Positions 27,400-39,061 of a stretch of 64,000 bases of DNA are shown here, one piece after another (position 1 is the stretch's first letter; each line of letters begins with the position of its first letter). The stretch comes from Sialis fuliginosa. Lineage: Eukaryota > Arthropoda > Insecta > Megaloptera > Sialidae. The stretch spans positions 17,229,248 to 17,293,247 of the forward strand of contig OY540811.1 in the NCBI GenBank assembly GCA_961205875.1, written 5' to 3'. A program made the translations under genes and the position numbers. The notes beneath the pieces were generated by a model. It did not search any database. It was given only the letters and a program-made list of their open reading frames with translations, and was not told the origin of the DNA.

Positions 27400-28137
27400 C
27401 AATGAGTCAATTTTATAGGTAATTAACTAACATATTTTTCAGTATTAGGCATGTTTCCAGTTCAGCGTTATTGCTCATCAAAGTCAAAAAATATATTTAT
27501 TTTTTTGAAAATTTTTATGAAAATGATATTTTTCTCCAAAAGTACCTACAAGATGTGGTATTTTATATCATTATTTTGGTGTGTCATAATGTTACCTATA
27601 AATTCACTATACAAAGATTGGACCTGGGTCTTAAAGTTTTCCAACTATAAATTTATCTAAATTATTCTCCAAAGTGACTATTTTGCTATCTACCCTATTA
27701 AATGAAATAGTTTTTGTTTATAATTACATAATTATATTATGCATAGTAATTTATATCATTTTAAAATTACAGCAGGTGCTCAAAGCGTAGTTATGTAATT
27801 ATAAACAAAAAAATACATGTATGATTGTTTCATTTAATAGGGTAGGTAGCAATTGGGGATTATTTAGATAAATTTATAAGTGGAAAACTGTAAGACTCAA
27901 CCAAAATTTAATTAAAAGTAAATTTGTAGGTAAAATTATGACACACCAAAATAATGGTATAAAATACCACATGTTGTAGGTACTTTTGGAGAAAAATATC
28001 ATTTTCATAAAAATTATCAAAAAAATAAATATATTTTTTGACTTTCATGAGCAATAACTCTGAACTGAAAACACGGCTAGTAATAACGTTAATACTGTAA
28101 AATATGTTAGTTAATTACTTAGGAAATTCACTCATTG
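27400..28137. mobile_element. 0.74-kb foldback element
   Basis: Almost the whole block is an inverted repeat: about 360 bp from 27400 pair with about 350 bp ending at 28137, around a short centre near 27.77 kb. Matching landmarks include 'gttattgctcat', 'caaaagtacctac', 'ttattttggtgtgtcataa' and 'ccctattaaatgaaa' with their inverted counterparts. Several substitutions and small indels separate the arms, so it is not very recent. There is no transposase. The small plus-strand frame at 27.45-27.66 kb is arm sequence. Confidence 0.7.
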
Positions 28138-28145
28138 TGGTTACT

Positions 28146-28262
28146 CTATACTCTATTTCATTTAAGAATGCAGTGGTTGTCGGGGTTTTGATGGTACGAA
28201 TCGTGCATTTTACCGTTAAAAACCACGGCAATCACTGCATTCTTAAATGAAATAGAGTATAG
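28146..28262. repeat. 117-bp hairpin with a perfect 30-bp stem
   Basis: 28146-28175 and 28233-28262 are exact inverted copies, and pairing continues with mismatches into the 57-nt centre ('gtggtttttaac' against 'gttgtcggggttttgatgg'). It sits directly beside a larger foldback. It could be a tiny MITE or a precursor-like RNA hairpin; sequence alone does not decide. Confidence 0.65.
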
Positions 28263-28309
28263 TTACGTTACTTTGGGTTTGGAAGTTATGAGATAATATT
28301 TGTTTGTAA

Positions 28310-28804
28310 GGCGGCTATTACACTATCAATGAAATATGATAAAATTTCTTTGATCAAAGAAATATGACAGTGTAATAAGTCAACTTTTATAATATTTACC
28401 TTCATAATATTTCTATGATCATAGTTAATGACAGTCTCTTATATTTGATCAAAGTTTTTTGACAGATAAATCAAAATGGCGACTACCAAGTTATCACTGA
28501 CAGTTACAGTTAATAAATTAATATCAACAAAATCCAGTATTATATGATAATCTTCTTATTGATTATAAAAAACACAATACACGGTTGTAAATTCAAACCT
28601 CGATCGCGTCAACTGACGAACATCAACACATTGATTATCAAAATGCACCAAAAAAGAAGAAAATATCCCTAGATAATACTAAGAAAATATTATCAAATAT
28701 TTTATGTAGTGTAATAGAACAAAATCTCGTATTTTATCAAAGAAATATGATCAAATCTTTGTCAAAGATGTTTGACATATTTATTTGATAGTGTAATAGC
28801 CGCC
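28310..28804. mobile_element. PIF/Harbinger-like MITE, 495 bp
   Basis: The ends are inverted copies starting GGCGGCTATTACACTATCAA, matching over more than 20 bp. Three-base TAA duplications flank it at 28307-28309 and 28805-28807. A 3-bp TWA target is characteristic of PIF/Harbinger. The interior repeats 'tttgatcaaag' palindromes and has no transposase. Confidence 0.75.
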
Positions 28805-28809
28805 TAAGT

Positions 28810-31240
28810 ACTACTCTGAAAAAAACTTTTTAAATATCCTGTAGCTCAGAGGGTATATAAGATAGACTACCGTGCATTTTTTATTCACAATGAGCCAAGG
28901 AATCATTCTGTACATTACTGAACATTTAATTCGGCCTTCAAAAGTATTTGACTATCCCGGTCTATACCTACTTGGTTATTAAATAAAAAAAATTGAATGT
29001 ACCCATGTACCTATGTATTATTCAATCCAAAACTGAATAAAAACGTTCTTTAAATAACATTCATCATAATAAGTTGACCATAAGATTTCATAAGCCAATG
29101 TTAATATATTCGATATAAAATTGCAACAACAAAATTATAAAGGTAATTTGAATAAATCATAATCTTATTATAACGTTATTAACTTGTCTTCCATTGCATC
29201 TTAATTACAAATGATTAATGAAATTGAATCACTTTGCTAAAACAAATAATCGTTAAATAGCAAATAATTGTCCTTAAGAAATAAAAATTCCTTGCATGCG
29301 ATACAGCAATCAAGGCTGGGATCTATTGGAGGATATTTATTTTTTTGTTATTGAAGATGGACTCATCATCACAAATTAATTATTCGTGATGATGTATTAT
29401 GGGAAAATGTGTACTCTATGGGGGGTCGACTGATTTTTTTAAATGTTAATGTTAGAGTTACTTTATACGATCGGTTATATTTAAACGCAGAATCACTGAT
29501 GGAACATTTTGATTTCTCTCTCATATTTCTATAAAATAATTCCACTGTGATATCCTTGTGATAGTATTATATAATGTCCTGTTTACTATAGCATGAAGAA
29601 TATTAAGATGTATTTATTATAGTATTAGATAACGTAACTGTACCGTAACGAAATAACGCATTTTTTTCGTTACGATGCGATGCAGTAATGTTACTCGTAC
29701 CAACCAATAGAGAAATTTTAATTGTCAGTATGTCTTCGGAAAGTATTCATATAGGAGTTATTATATAACAACTGTTGCAAAACAGTTTTTTTGCTTACGT
29801 TACCACCATAATGCTATTCCATCGAAAAATATCACATAGCAGGTTTTTCACGAGCAACGACGAAATTATATAATTGTAACAGTAACAAAAATATTTCAAT
29901 GATTTAAAAAAATATAACTAATAAAACAGTTTCCTTACATTAAAATAAGGATAGATATATAGACTCCAAGAAAAATTATTTATTAAAAATATCAATAAAT
30001 AATAATAAAAAAATGACTATACAGAACTTGTAAATAGATATTTGTTTTTAAATAATATATTTCTAAATTTTTAATAGCGCCTACATGTAAATAAATAGTT
30101 TATTGATTTCAAGGGTCTTAAATCAAATCACATTATACAAACATTTTTCATGTTCGTGTATTTTAAAAAGTACAAATGTGCTTATTAAATATGTGTTACG
30201 AAAATACTTACAAATTTATGCTTATAAACTTGTAGGCCGTAAAACATACGTGATATTTTCTTAATATATGTGACTTGTATTGAAATCTACATGTCATAAT
30301 TAAAATAAATAAATATTAATATGCTTTCTATACATACGTCATTTTTACAAAATATTTCATAACTGTAGTTTGAATATTGTAAATCGAAAATCATATATTA
30401 ATTTAATACATATGAAATTAAAATCCCTGTCAATAATAAATAAATTATATATGTTTGGTATTTGACAATATTTTTCTGTAGTTTATGTTATATTTTCTAA
30501 GATTTTTACATTTTTTTGTTGTTGTTTGTTTTCATGTTCACAGTAAAATATTACAAGCGATAATTTCAGCAGTTTGCAATTGATGTTTTTAAATAAGACG
30601 AAGAAAACGTTGATTGAAAAGTGAGCTATTTAGAAAAATAAACATAATTCTTTTATATTATATGAAATTAGTCAAAAGTAACGACCGAGCGATTTATTTG
30701 CCTAATTGTCAATTATCTCTTCACCACACACACAAAATGTCAATATATGTCATTATGCATACAAAATATGTACATTATATACATAATACCAATTATAACT
30801 ATTAAACTATAGTTACTTTAAGATCATTCTCTATCTATAGACAAGCAATTATTCAAATTGCGCTTATAATAAATTGAGCGTATTTCTTCGACGACAAGAG
30901 TGTTATCTTCAGGTAAGATATACCTGTAAATTACTGTCCATCTTCATATTAATTATAAAACATGATGTCTCTGTAAATCTATTGGCTTATAATTACTAGG
31001 TACGTGTATTTTCTTTGAATCGTTTATATAAACAAAATTAAAAACTTTAGTATTACGTGTATCATGAACAGTTTGAGATTTTTGCGATGATTTTAGATGT
31101 ATATTGATTTTGACTTTACCAAAATGATGATTACTATACATAGTTAAAAATTTTGTGATTTCCTTTAATTATAATTTGTTTTATGTGTATTATAATATGC
31201 CATTGTATGGGCATTTGAACTCACTCGAATAAAATCATTG
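28810..31240. other. AT-rich stretch with a small palindromic patch
   Basis: No gene supported. Near 29.63-29.70 kb 'cgtaacgaaa' and 'tttcgttacg' form a short hairpin. The rest is A/T-rich without recognisable structure. Confidence 0.4.
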
Positions 31241-31248
31241 TATGTAAG

Positions 31249-31414
31249 TATATATGAGGTAAGTTCCAAAACTTGTTCGTTCCATTTTAAAAAATAATCG
31301 AAATACAGTGGATTTATTTTGAAAAAATGCCAAAAATTATTTCAAAATCCACTGCATCTCGATTAATTTTTAAAATAGAATGAACGAGTTTTGGAACTCA
31401 CCTCCTTATATATA
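31249..31414. repeat. 166-bp near-complete hairpin
   Basis: Arms of about 65 bp (31249-31313 and 31347-31414) are inverted copies with a handful of differences, joined by a loop of about 33 nt. Landmarks are 'gttccaaaac' near the outer end and 'cagtggat' near the loop. This would be a compact MITE, or, if transcribed, a long dsRNA hairpin. Confidence 0.65.
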
Positions 31415-31438
31415 TACTAATATTGATTATTTGATACG

Positions 31439-32340
31439 TATATATGTTACCAGCAATGTATGAAATACGGCATTCTATAGAATTCCTAGGTATTTTATAG
31501 AATGCCTAAAATCACCAGGCAATGTATGAAATGAATTTAATTATATACATTTCCTAGGCATTCTATAGAATACCTAATTGATAGCCGGCAATGTATGAAA
31601 TATAAACATAAATAGGGTGAATCGATTAATTTTGGTCCAGGTACAGATGTTACCTTTCTTTATGTTATAAAATACTGATGCAAATATACAATAAAAAAAA
31701 CCTTGGTTCATTCTCGATAGCTGTAGGTAGGTTTCTAGATTACAATTCAGTATTGTCGGTACTATACTGATTTATTTATCAATATAAACATATTATATTT
31801 ACGTGTTATATAATAGAAAAATGTATGTATGTCCAGTAAAGTAGCACAGTGATCTCGGAAACGGCTGTATAAAAAAATACGTAAGTTCTTTTGTTAGTCC
31901 GACGAAAAACTGCTGTCATTTTAATTCGACTGAATTTTATTAAACTTTTTTTCTTGCGTTCGTCCAGTGAAAAATTAATAGTATGTATTAATAGTATATT
32001 TTAATCCGATTTTCGGCTCTATCAGAATTTTTTTTACAAGAATATTTATTGTGCTGGAAATTAAAATAATATATTTTGATAATTAAAATAAAGTGAGAAT
32101 AGATAAAAATATAGATAAAAAATATTAATAATTAAATAATACCTATCTGCTTTATTAATATCATTTTGTCTTTTATTTCATACATTTCCTAATATTATCT
32201 TGGCATTCTATAGAATTCCTAGGGATTCTATAGAATGCCTAGGCAAAGTATAAAATAAATTTCTATCGTCAGGTATTGTATAGAATTCCTAGGAATTCGA
32301 TAGAATGCCTGAATTACATACATTGCCGGTAACATATATA
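31439..32340. mobile_element. Palindrome-rich foldback element, 0.9 kb
   Basis: The ends are inverted copies: TATATATGTTACC followed by AGCAATGTATG on the left, matched on the right with one difference in that core. Inside both ends the unit GGCATTCTATAGAATTCC, itself largely palindromic, occurs several times in both orientations, each copy next to CCTAGG. No transposase is seen. The target duplication could not be settled because the outer A/T bases are symmetrical. Confidence 0.6.
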
Positions 32341-35151
32341 TTAATATTGATTTTAAGCTATAGTCAATATGGAAATTTAATTAATTTTATAAGTACCCAC
32401 TTGAAAATTAAAGTTTTCGCAACAGTTTCATGAAATATTAATAATAAATATAAATAAAATATAAATTTTAAATACTCTGGAAACCTCAAATAGTTGTTGA
32501 AAAAGCATTTGATTACAAAATATTAAGCACATATTTTTCTTGAAATTTAATATATAAGTATATTACGGAACTTGGTTAATATCCCCCCACTTTCCCAATA
32601 AAAATCACTTAAGAAGTCCACTGACCTCACTATATACAAGTAATAACAACGATTTGGTATTTACAAAATAAACAACAAAGTTACATATGACGACATTTTT
32701 TGCACATGTAAAAATATTAGATATGTCCGGAGGCGCTGGTGATTCATTCCCATATATTAATGTATATTTTTTAAATTTTTAGCTCTTCCGCAAATACATA
32801 TATAATACTACATACATTTCTATGAATCACCATTGTGTGTATAGTTGATATATTATTATAGCTATACAACTTTAATTACTGTTTCGCACAAATGCGAATG
32901 CGGGAACGTTAAGATATACTTGGTTGTCTGGCTGAATTAAATTTTATTGCTGTGTTTATTGTGGGTGCTGAAGACTTCAGTTATCGTTGCGTTTATTAAT
33001 GAAATTATGAATGTTACAGGTATAATAATATGTATGTCTTAAATACTTGATACCAACAACAACAGGTATTTCAGTGGATTTCCAAAGCCACCCATAGGTA
33101 CCTAAATATTTTTTTCGAAATATTGTACATTTTGTAGTTACTATACATATTATAGTTTTTCATTACACATGGTATTAAGTCGTCATTTTATCACACACAC
33201 TTCAACCAATTAGACTAATTTCTCAAAAAGGCTATGAAATATCGGTCAAAACATCAACAATATGACGCTAGTTAGAACCTACAAAAAAAACTTGTAAATG
33301 TATTTTGTTATGTATCAATAAAAAATGTCATTATTTTCTTCTCTCGTTGGCCCCCAAGCTAGAACTCTTCCAACTCCCGCTTTATGGGAGCCATATCTTC
33401 TTTCTTCGCAATTTGTTGTTCTAGGTCCAAACTCTATTAACATTTTTATGAGAAATCCATTTCTGTCCAGATGCAGTGGCGGACTAAGGTGAAGGAAAGG
33501 GGCAGTCTAAATGAGGTAGAAGAGCTTGATGAAGATTAAAAAAGTGACACGAGGACTAAAAACTAAATTGCAGGAGGGCGCAAAAGTAATAAATACACTT
33601 TTTCGATAGAATAGGAATTCGTTTAAAAACATTTTAAAATATCCTTTCATAATCCAAATATGAGATATTCCGACGAAAAAACGATTAACTTGATTTTCAA
33701 GTTAAAGCAACTAGAAACAGCAAAAAATGTGTGCCTATGGGCGTCAAATTAGCAGATCCATCACTGTACTTATTGTTAAACCAGCATATTCACCTTATTA
33801 TTATAACCCATGACTTCATAACACTGCATTTCAAAATATTGAATTAACAATATAAAACATCAGTATAATTAGATCCAATTACATAAAATATGCAGCAGTG
33901 AAGAGTTAGTCAAATCACCCAGAGCAAGGCTGACCCAGATGACATCAGATATATACATATTTGTCATCGGCATTAGCAACAATAGCGTGTCCAATAATTC
34001 TATATACTTAGCGCTCTTAACCTCGCAGGGCGGCTTCGCTGTTCTTTAATTTGCAAATTAGTTCAATCGTATATGATGCACATTTCTTATATGAATTATA
34101 CACATGATGCACGTGCTTGCATGTTTGTGTATAAGTGCATAGGTGTAACAATATGTTTAATGTGAGGAAAATTAAAATTATTTTTAATTTTATCATATTA
34201 TCGTCTTTTTTAAAATTGTTTGTTGGAATTATTATAGCTTGTAAGATACATATTATTGACCAACCAACGCCTGATAATGATTACTTGATGGGAATGGGAA
34301 TTGCTTTGGGGTGACCAAAACTGATATAATTCATGAGACCCGTGGATTACGGGGAGGTCATTAGGAATTCATTTTTAAATTCTGAAATGAAATGTTGGTA
34401 ATTGCTAATATATAAAAATCTACCAGAAGGTAATATACATGACATTATCGTCGCGGGTATATTTTATAATAGAAGGGACGTTATATTGAATATAGAAGAA
34501 AAACTTGTGTAATAAGATCCTAGGCTTTCAAACAGTGAAAGTCCTATCAAAATTGATTAAGTGGGTTTTCTGCTAATTTACACACAGATAGACGAATACC
34601 TGGGTGCCAAGATAATAGTGAGTATCTTTTTTTGCTTATCAAATGTTTTTTTAAATTTTTTTTTAAATATTCATTCAAAACCGGTGTACCTACCTATAAA
34701 AAATGTTTTAGGTGGAGCATAACTTATATTTCGCTCCGAGTACCAACCCTTATTAGTCTTTTACTGCTGAGCCTACAGATTCATTGATTATTTGCAGATA
34801 CTCGTAAGCAGCCGTATTCTAAATGTTTATTCGTTTTAAATCTTAAACTAAATAATGTTCCGAAGGTTGCAAAATTATGAAATAATGTATAAATTCATGC
34901 AAAAATTTAGTAATTAATAAGTGTATGATTTTACTAGTAGACAAAATTATGTAGGTATTTTGAAATTTTACTTTCTGAAAATTGTTATAAAAATTTTGAA
35001 AAAAAGAATATTCCAGTTTTTTTAGCGCATCCATCCGACATCTATTGACAATAGCCGGTACTACACTAAAATACTTCAGGAATCTGTATTACATACTACT
35101 GACATCTAGCGGCGGGGAATACTAAACTGTGATTACTAAAAACGAACATAT
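32341..35151. other. AT-rich stretch with repeat fragments
   Basis: No supported gene. A degenerate hAT-like pair of ends may exist (CAGTGGCGGA at 33474 and an inverted CAGTGATGGA ending at 33766), but flanking octamers do not match. Near 34.51-34.60 kb a repeat-tail phrase ('cctatcaaaattgattaagt') is visible. Confidence 0.35.
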
Positions 35152-36007
35152 AGTACGGGAGGCAGCGTTGCAAATCACACAATCATTTCAGGTCGATAAA
35201 TTCACATCAAAACCTGTTGTTTATGATTAGGCAATGAAGGATTCTAAAGTCAGCAGGTCCAGTAACGGTGGACCGGGTGGTGAGAAATTGTTGATTATGT
35301 AAAAAAAAAAAATCCAAAAGTCATTTCAGGTCGTCTGAAAATTTGTACACCGATAGTTCAAATAATAATAATTATTATAAAAATAGTCAGCAGGATAGAT
35401 AATAGTGGATTATATGTCAGCAGCCTGATTAAAAAAAGTTAACTCACATTTTTTTTCACAAACCCCATTGAGTGGGATGTCATTTGATAGGTCTTCTAAA
35501 ATGCAACAAAAAATGTTATATGACATTTTGATTTTAACCCTTCAGTCACGATATATTTGCGTTCAAAGTCGTGATCAGAGCGTCCCCTCCCTCTATTTTC
35601 TAAACTATCAATATAAAAAATCTGAAAAAATTCGAGAATGTAGCTTTTAATTAGTACTTTCACAGAAAATTATAACGAACACTGTCAAAATTATTTTGGA
35701 CCCCCCTCCTGTAGACTGAAAAGTGAACTTACATTTTTTTTTCATTTAACCCATTGAGTGGGATGTCATTAGATAGGTCTCATAAAATGAAACAAAAAAT
35801 GTTAAATGATCTTTTGATTTTAACTCTTCAGTCACGGCATATTTGCATATAAATGTCGTTATCAGAGCGTCCTCCCCCCCCTAATTTCGAAACTATCAAT
35901 TAAATTAATCTGAAAAAATCAGAATGTAGCTTTTAATTAGTACTTTCACTGAAAATTATAACGAACACTGTCAATAAAATTTTGGACCCCCTAATTTCTG
36001 ATGACAG

Positions 36008-36083
36008 CAACGAGGACACCGAATATGAATCAGACACATCTGAAGATTCTGATGATAACAAAGAGAATGGTTGTGATTATTAA
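36008..36083 (+). pseudogene. Acidic C-terminal coding fragment inside the foldback
   Basis: A frame ending at TAA 36081-36083 encodes a very acidic, serine-rich tail (NEDTEYESDTSEDSDDNKE, then NGCDY). An AG at 36006-36007 could act as splice acceptor, and an AATAAA lies 43 nt after the stop at 36126-36131. This is the layout of a terminal exon. Upstream the frame runs into repeat sequence with a stop, so no complete gene is present in the element. It could be the remnant of the element's own protein or a captured host 3' exon. The composition is unlike the A/T-driven chance frames nearby. I do not recognise the protein. Confidence 0.4.
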
Positions 36084-36125
36084 AGCTTTTTTGTCATAAA
36101 TTATATCATTTTTTGTTGAAAATTA

Positions 36126-36131
36126 AATAAA
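36126..36131 (+). terminator. Candidate polyadenylation signal AATAAA
   Basis: Canonical hexamer 43 nt after the stop of the acidic fragment at 36.0 kb; followed by a T-rich stretch. In A/T-rich DNA such hexamers are common, so it only supports the exon reading in combination. Confidence 0.35.
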
Positions 36132-36295
36132 TGTAATTTAAAACATATTTTATTTTATATCCGAACAGTTATATTAAATTCTCATTTTCTTATAACATAG
36201 AATCGCATGTACGTTAGAAATAGATCGCAACGACAACTTTTATGACTAAATTAATTGTTAGTCGCTTAAAATTATTCATAAATATAATTTACATA

Positions 36296-36535
36296 ATATA
36301 TTTGATAAAAAAGAGCATCAGCACAATATTAAAAAGGGGTAAAGTTGTCAGCAAGTCGAGTGATAGAAGATAGTCTAGATATGCTATATAAAAACACATA
36401 AAAATGAATATTTTTGTTATTAAATTGATATCAGGCAGCTTGAAATTAATTATAGAGGATATTTAAATAGTATATTTGATGAAAAAAAAGGTCAGCAGAA
36501 TATTTAAAGGGGGTAAAGTTGTCAGCTGAATAATA
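36296..36535 (+). repeat. Direct repeat pair inside the foldback centre
   Basis: Two copies of a roughly 60-bp unit, starting near 36296 and 36473, each read 'atatttgat', an A/G-rich middle, 'gggtaaagttgtcagc'. Spacing is about 178 bp. They belong to the non-inverted centre of the 2.3-kb element. Confidence 0.6.
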
Positions 36536-37520
36536 CATTTGGTTGTTCTATATTATAGTCAAATGCCTGGTTTGCACCTACAATCCCCCTGCTGACGATC
36601 TTTCCCCTGTCGGATTACCTGCTGACTTTTTTTTTCTTATTTTTTTAACATAAATAACGACCTGTATAAGTTTCATCCGACTTAAAATCAAATGAAATTA
36701 ATTTTTTTTAATCAGGTCTATTTAGGCTGGGAACGCGCTGATCACGACTTTGAACGCAAATATATCGTGACTGAAGGGTTAAAATCAAAAGGTCATATAA
36801 CATTTTTTGTTGCATTTTAGAAGACCTATCAAATGACATCCCACTCAATGGGGTTTGTGAAAAAAATGTGAGTTAACTTTTCAGTCTACGGTAGGGGGGT
36901 CCAAAATAATTTTGACAGTGTTCGTTATAATTTTCGGTGAAAGTACTAATTAAAAGCTACATTCTCGAATTTTTTCAGATTTTTTATATTGATAGTTTAG
37001 AAAATAGAGGGAGGGGACGCTCTGATCACGACTTTGAACGCAAATATATCGTGACTGAAGGGTTAAAATCAAAATGTCATATAACATTTTTTGTTGCATT
37101 TTAGAAGACCTATCAAATGACATCCCACTCAATGGGGTTTGTGAAAAAAAATGTGAGTTAACTTTTTTTAATCAGGCTGCTGACATATAATCCACTATTA
37201 TCTATCCTGCTGACTATTTTTATAATAATTATTATTATTTGAACTATCGGTGTACAAATTTTCAGACGACCTGAAATGACTTTTGGATTTTATTTTTTTT
37301 ACATAATCAACAATTTCTCACCACTCGGTCCACCGCTGGTGCGCCTGCTGACCCTTGATTCTATCATTATATATATCTAAACAATTGATTCTACTTATAA
37401 TTGATCGACCTGAAATGACCATGAAAAATGCAACGCTGCCTCCCGTACTAATAGGTATTGACAAAACAATAAAACAAAAATTTGAAGAAAAAAACTTATT
37501 TATTGCCTAATTAAAGCCTA

Positions 37521-37605
37521 ATGCCGTGTTTAGACCAAAAACAACAATACTTTTGTCAAAAAGACACGATGTTGCTGTTTTATTTTTTTGGTCTAAACAC
37601 GGTAT
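37521..37605. mobile_element. 85-bp TA-flanked hairpin MITE
   Basis: Ends ATGCCGTGTTTAGACCAAAA and the inverted ATACCGTGTTTAGACCAAAA match at 19 of 20 positions, with TA on both flanks (37519-37520, 37606-37607). It is among the smallest elements in the window and lies 71 bp outside the 2.3-kb foldback. Confidence 0.6.
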
Positions 37606-37936
37606 TAAACTATTTGCATTTTATGAACTGTATAAATGAAACACAACAACTTTTAAATATTTTTATTTTGTTTTTTATGGATTTTTTAACAATACATTAC
37701 GTCAAAAACATATCATACATTTGCTGCAATATAATGTAGTACAAATATCCTGTATCTTTTTTTTTCATTTAACATATTTACGCAATTGGAAATAATCATT
37801 TTTGTCTTTTTCTTTAAAGCAGCATAACATTTTCTTATATCACTTAGCTATTATTTCATATAGTACAAATAAATGACTACGTCAATATAACATGAATTTA
37901 TTATCGTCCTTTTTTCACATGGCACATAAATATTTT

Positions 37937-37942
37937 TTTATT
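37937..37942 (-). terminator. Candidate polyadenylation signal AATAAA
   Basis: Minus-strand AATAAA 27 nt after the stop of the short coding-like block at 37969-38049. Its position is consistent with, but does not prove, a terminal exon. Confidence 0.3.
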
Positions 37943-37968
37943 TTGGGATTATTTTAGTGTCAGTTACT

Positions 37969-38049
37969 TTACTGACAATCTTTAGAAGAACAGGGTCCAA
38001 TTTCACCATGTAGGATATGGGGATCGTCCTCGTCTATTGCTAGTGTTAC
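37969..38049 (-). CDS. Possible terminal exon or broken gene, 26 codons
   Basis: On the minus strand an acceptor-like TTTTAG is followed by 26 codons and TAA, giving a peptide that starts VTLAIDEDDPHILHG and ends CSSKDCQ. The composition is non-A/T-driven, and an AATAAA follows 27 nt after the stop. Upstream in the same frame lies a 32-codon frame starting at an ATG (38148) and ending in the TAG of the acceptor, so the alternative reading is a single small frame broken by one stop. No partner exon was found between here and 41.9 kb. It could be the end of a small gene, an eroded transposon frame, or chance. The family is not recognised. Confidence 0.3.
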   Translation of the reverse strand, partial: VTLAIDEDDPHILHGEIGPCSSKDCQ

Positions 38050-38149
38050 CTAAAACAGATCAATTATTATTAATAAGTCATATTCCACAGTGCCTTTTGG
38101 CTTTTGTGTGGTAGCTACATCGTTTTGATTTGCCAATTTAGCCAGCATG

Positions 38150-39061
38150 TTTCAATAAATATTTTTAAAAGCAAAAAGATTTCAAATCTCTAATGCATAA
38201 CGAAATTTTGGCTAAATTGATAATCATAACAACGCACTTTATTAACTAAATACATAATTGAATTTCAGTTAGAGAAGAGTAAATTTTTTTTGTATTTATT
38301 AAATCTATAATGTGGTGCAATAATTATTTTCCATATCCATATTACGCTTTAATTACCGCAAGAATATATAATTTTAAATGCTTTCTTATTTCTTAAATTC
38401 GAATAATTTTTCTTGAACTTTTAAGACGTTGATTGTCCCATTAAAAATTTATTGCACTCGTACTTCCACAATGAAATTAACGAATCTAATAAAATCATAT
38501 TTTTTTTACTCATGAGGCAATCAGACTTCAAGTTTTAAAACCTTTTTTATTCTACGCCACTGATAATTATAAATAAGTATAGTTACATTTTGATTAACAA
38601 CTTAGAACTGCGTAATTAGATATGAAAATATTATATCAATTATTCATTAGAACTAAATGAATGGAAAATAATATATTGCGATAAAATAAATATGAAAAAA
38701 AAAATTGTAAATCAATGCATATGTATTTTTTTACGATAATAAAAAATGTTGAGAATCTCCGGTTTCTCGTATAAAACGATTTAGGTCACGACCTTAAATA
38801 TTATATTGATCAGCGTAAGATCAGATAATAATAGGTAAGGGTGTTTTATTTGATCAACGGAATCACGCAACACAAATATGCAGCCATAGATATTTTTAAA
38901 CAAACACATACTAATAAGTTCGACAAAATTCCCAATTACTCAACAAAAAAAATTTATATACACATGTATGTAATTTATTATTTTTCCTAATATATATTTT
39001 CTTGTACAAAAATTATTTAAATATTTATATATTAAATGAAAACTAACATACCTACCCATAC
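38150..39061. other. AT-rich stretch, nothing recognised
   Basis: A/T-rich, without supported genes, clear inverted repeats or structured RNA. Confidence 0.45.

Larger units (their letters stand above)
35152..37449. mobile_element. 2.3-kb foldback transposon with tandem-repeat arms
   Basis: The outer 20-odd bases are exact inverted copies beginning AGTACGGGAGGCAGCGTTGC, flanked on both sides by TA. Each arm carries an inner tandem duplication of a roughly 270-bp unit (left copies near 35.43-35.70 and 35.73-35.99 kb; right copies near 36.88-37.15 and 36.73-36.88 kb, the latter shorter). The outer unit of the two arms is almost identical, so a 60-codon frame appears identically on both strands; that frame is not a gene. 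The motif GTCAGCAGG and its complement recur about ten times. The centre (about 36.00-36.63 kb) is not inverted and holds a coding-like fragment and a second pair of direct repeats. Structure fits a foldback (FB-like) or mariner-related non-autonomous element. Confidence 0.75.

Noticed and set aside
33474-33766. Possible hAT element with CAGTGGCGGA-like ends
   Set aside because: Ends match poorly and the flanking octamers do not agree.
35468-37132. Identical 60-codon frames on both strands (35468-35650 and 36950-37132)
   Set aside because: They are the two inverted arms of the 2.3-kb foldback. Identity is explained by the arms, not by two genes.
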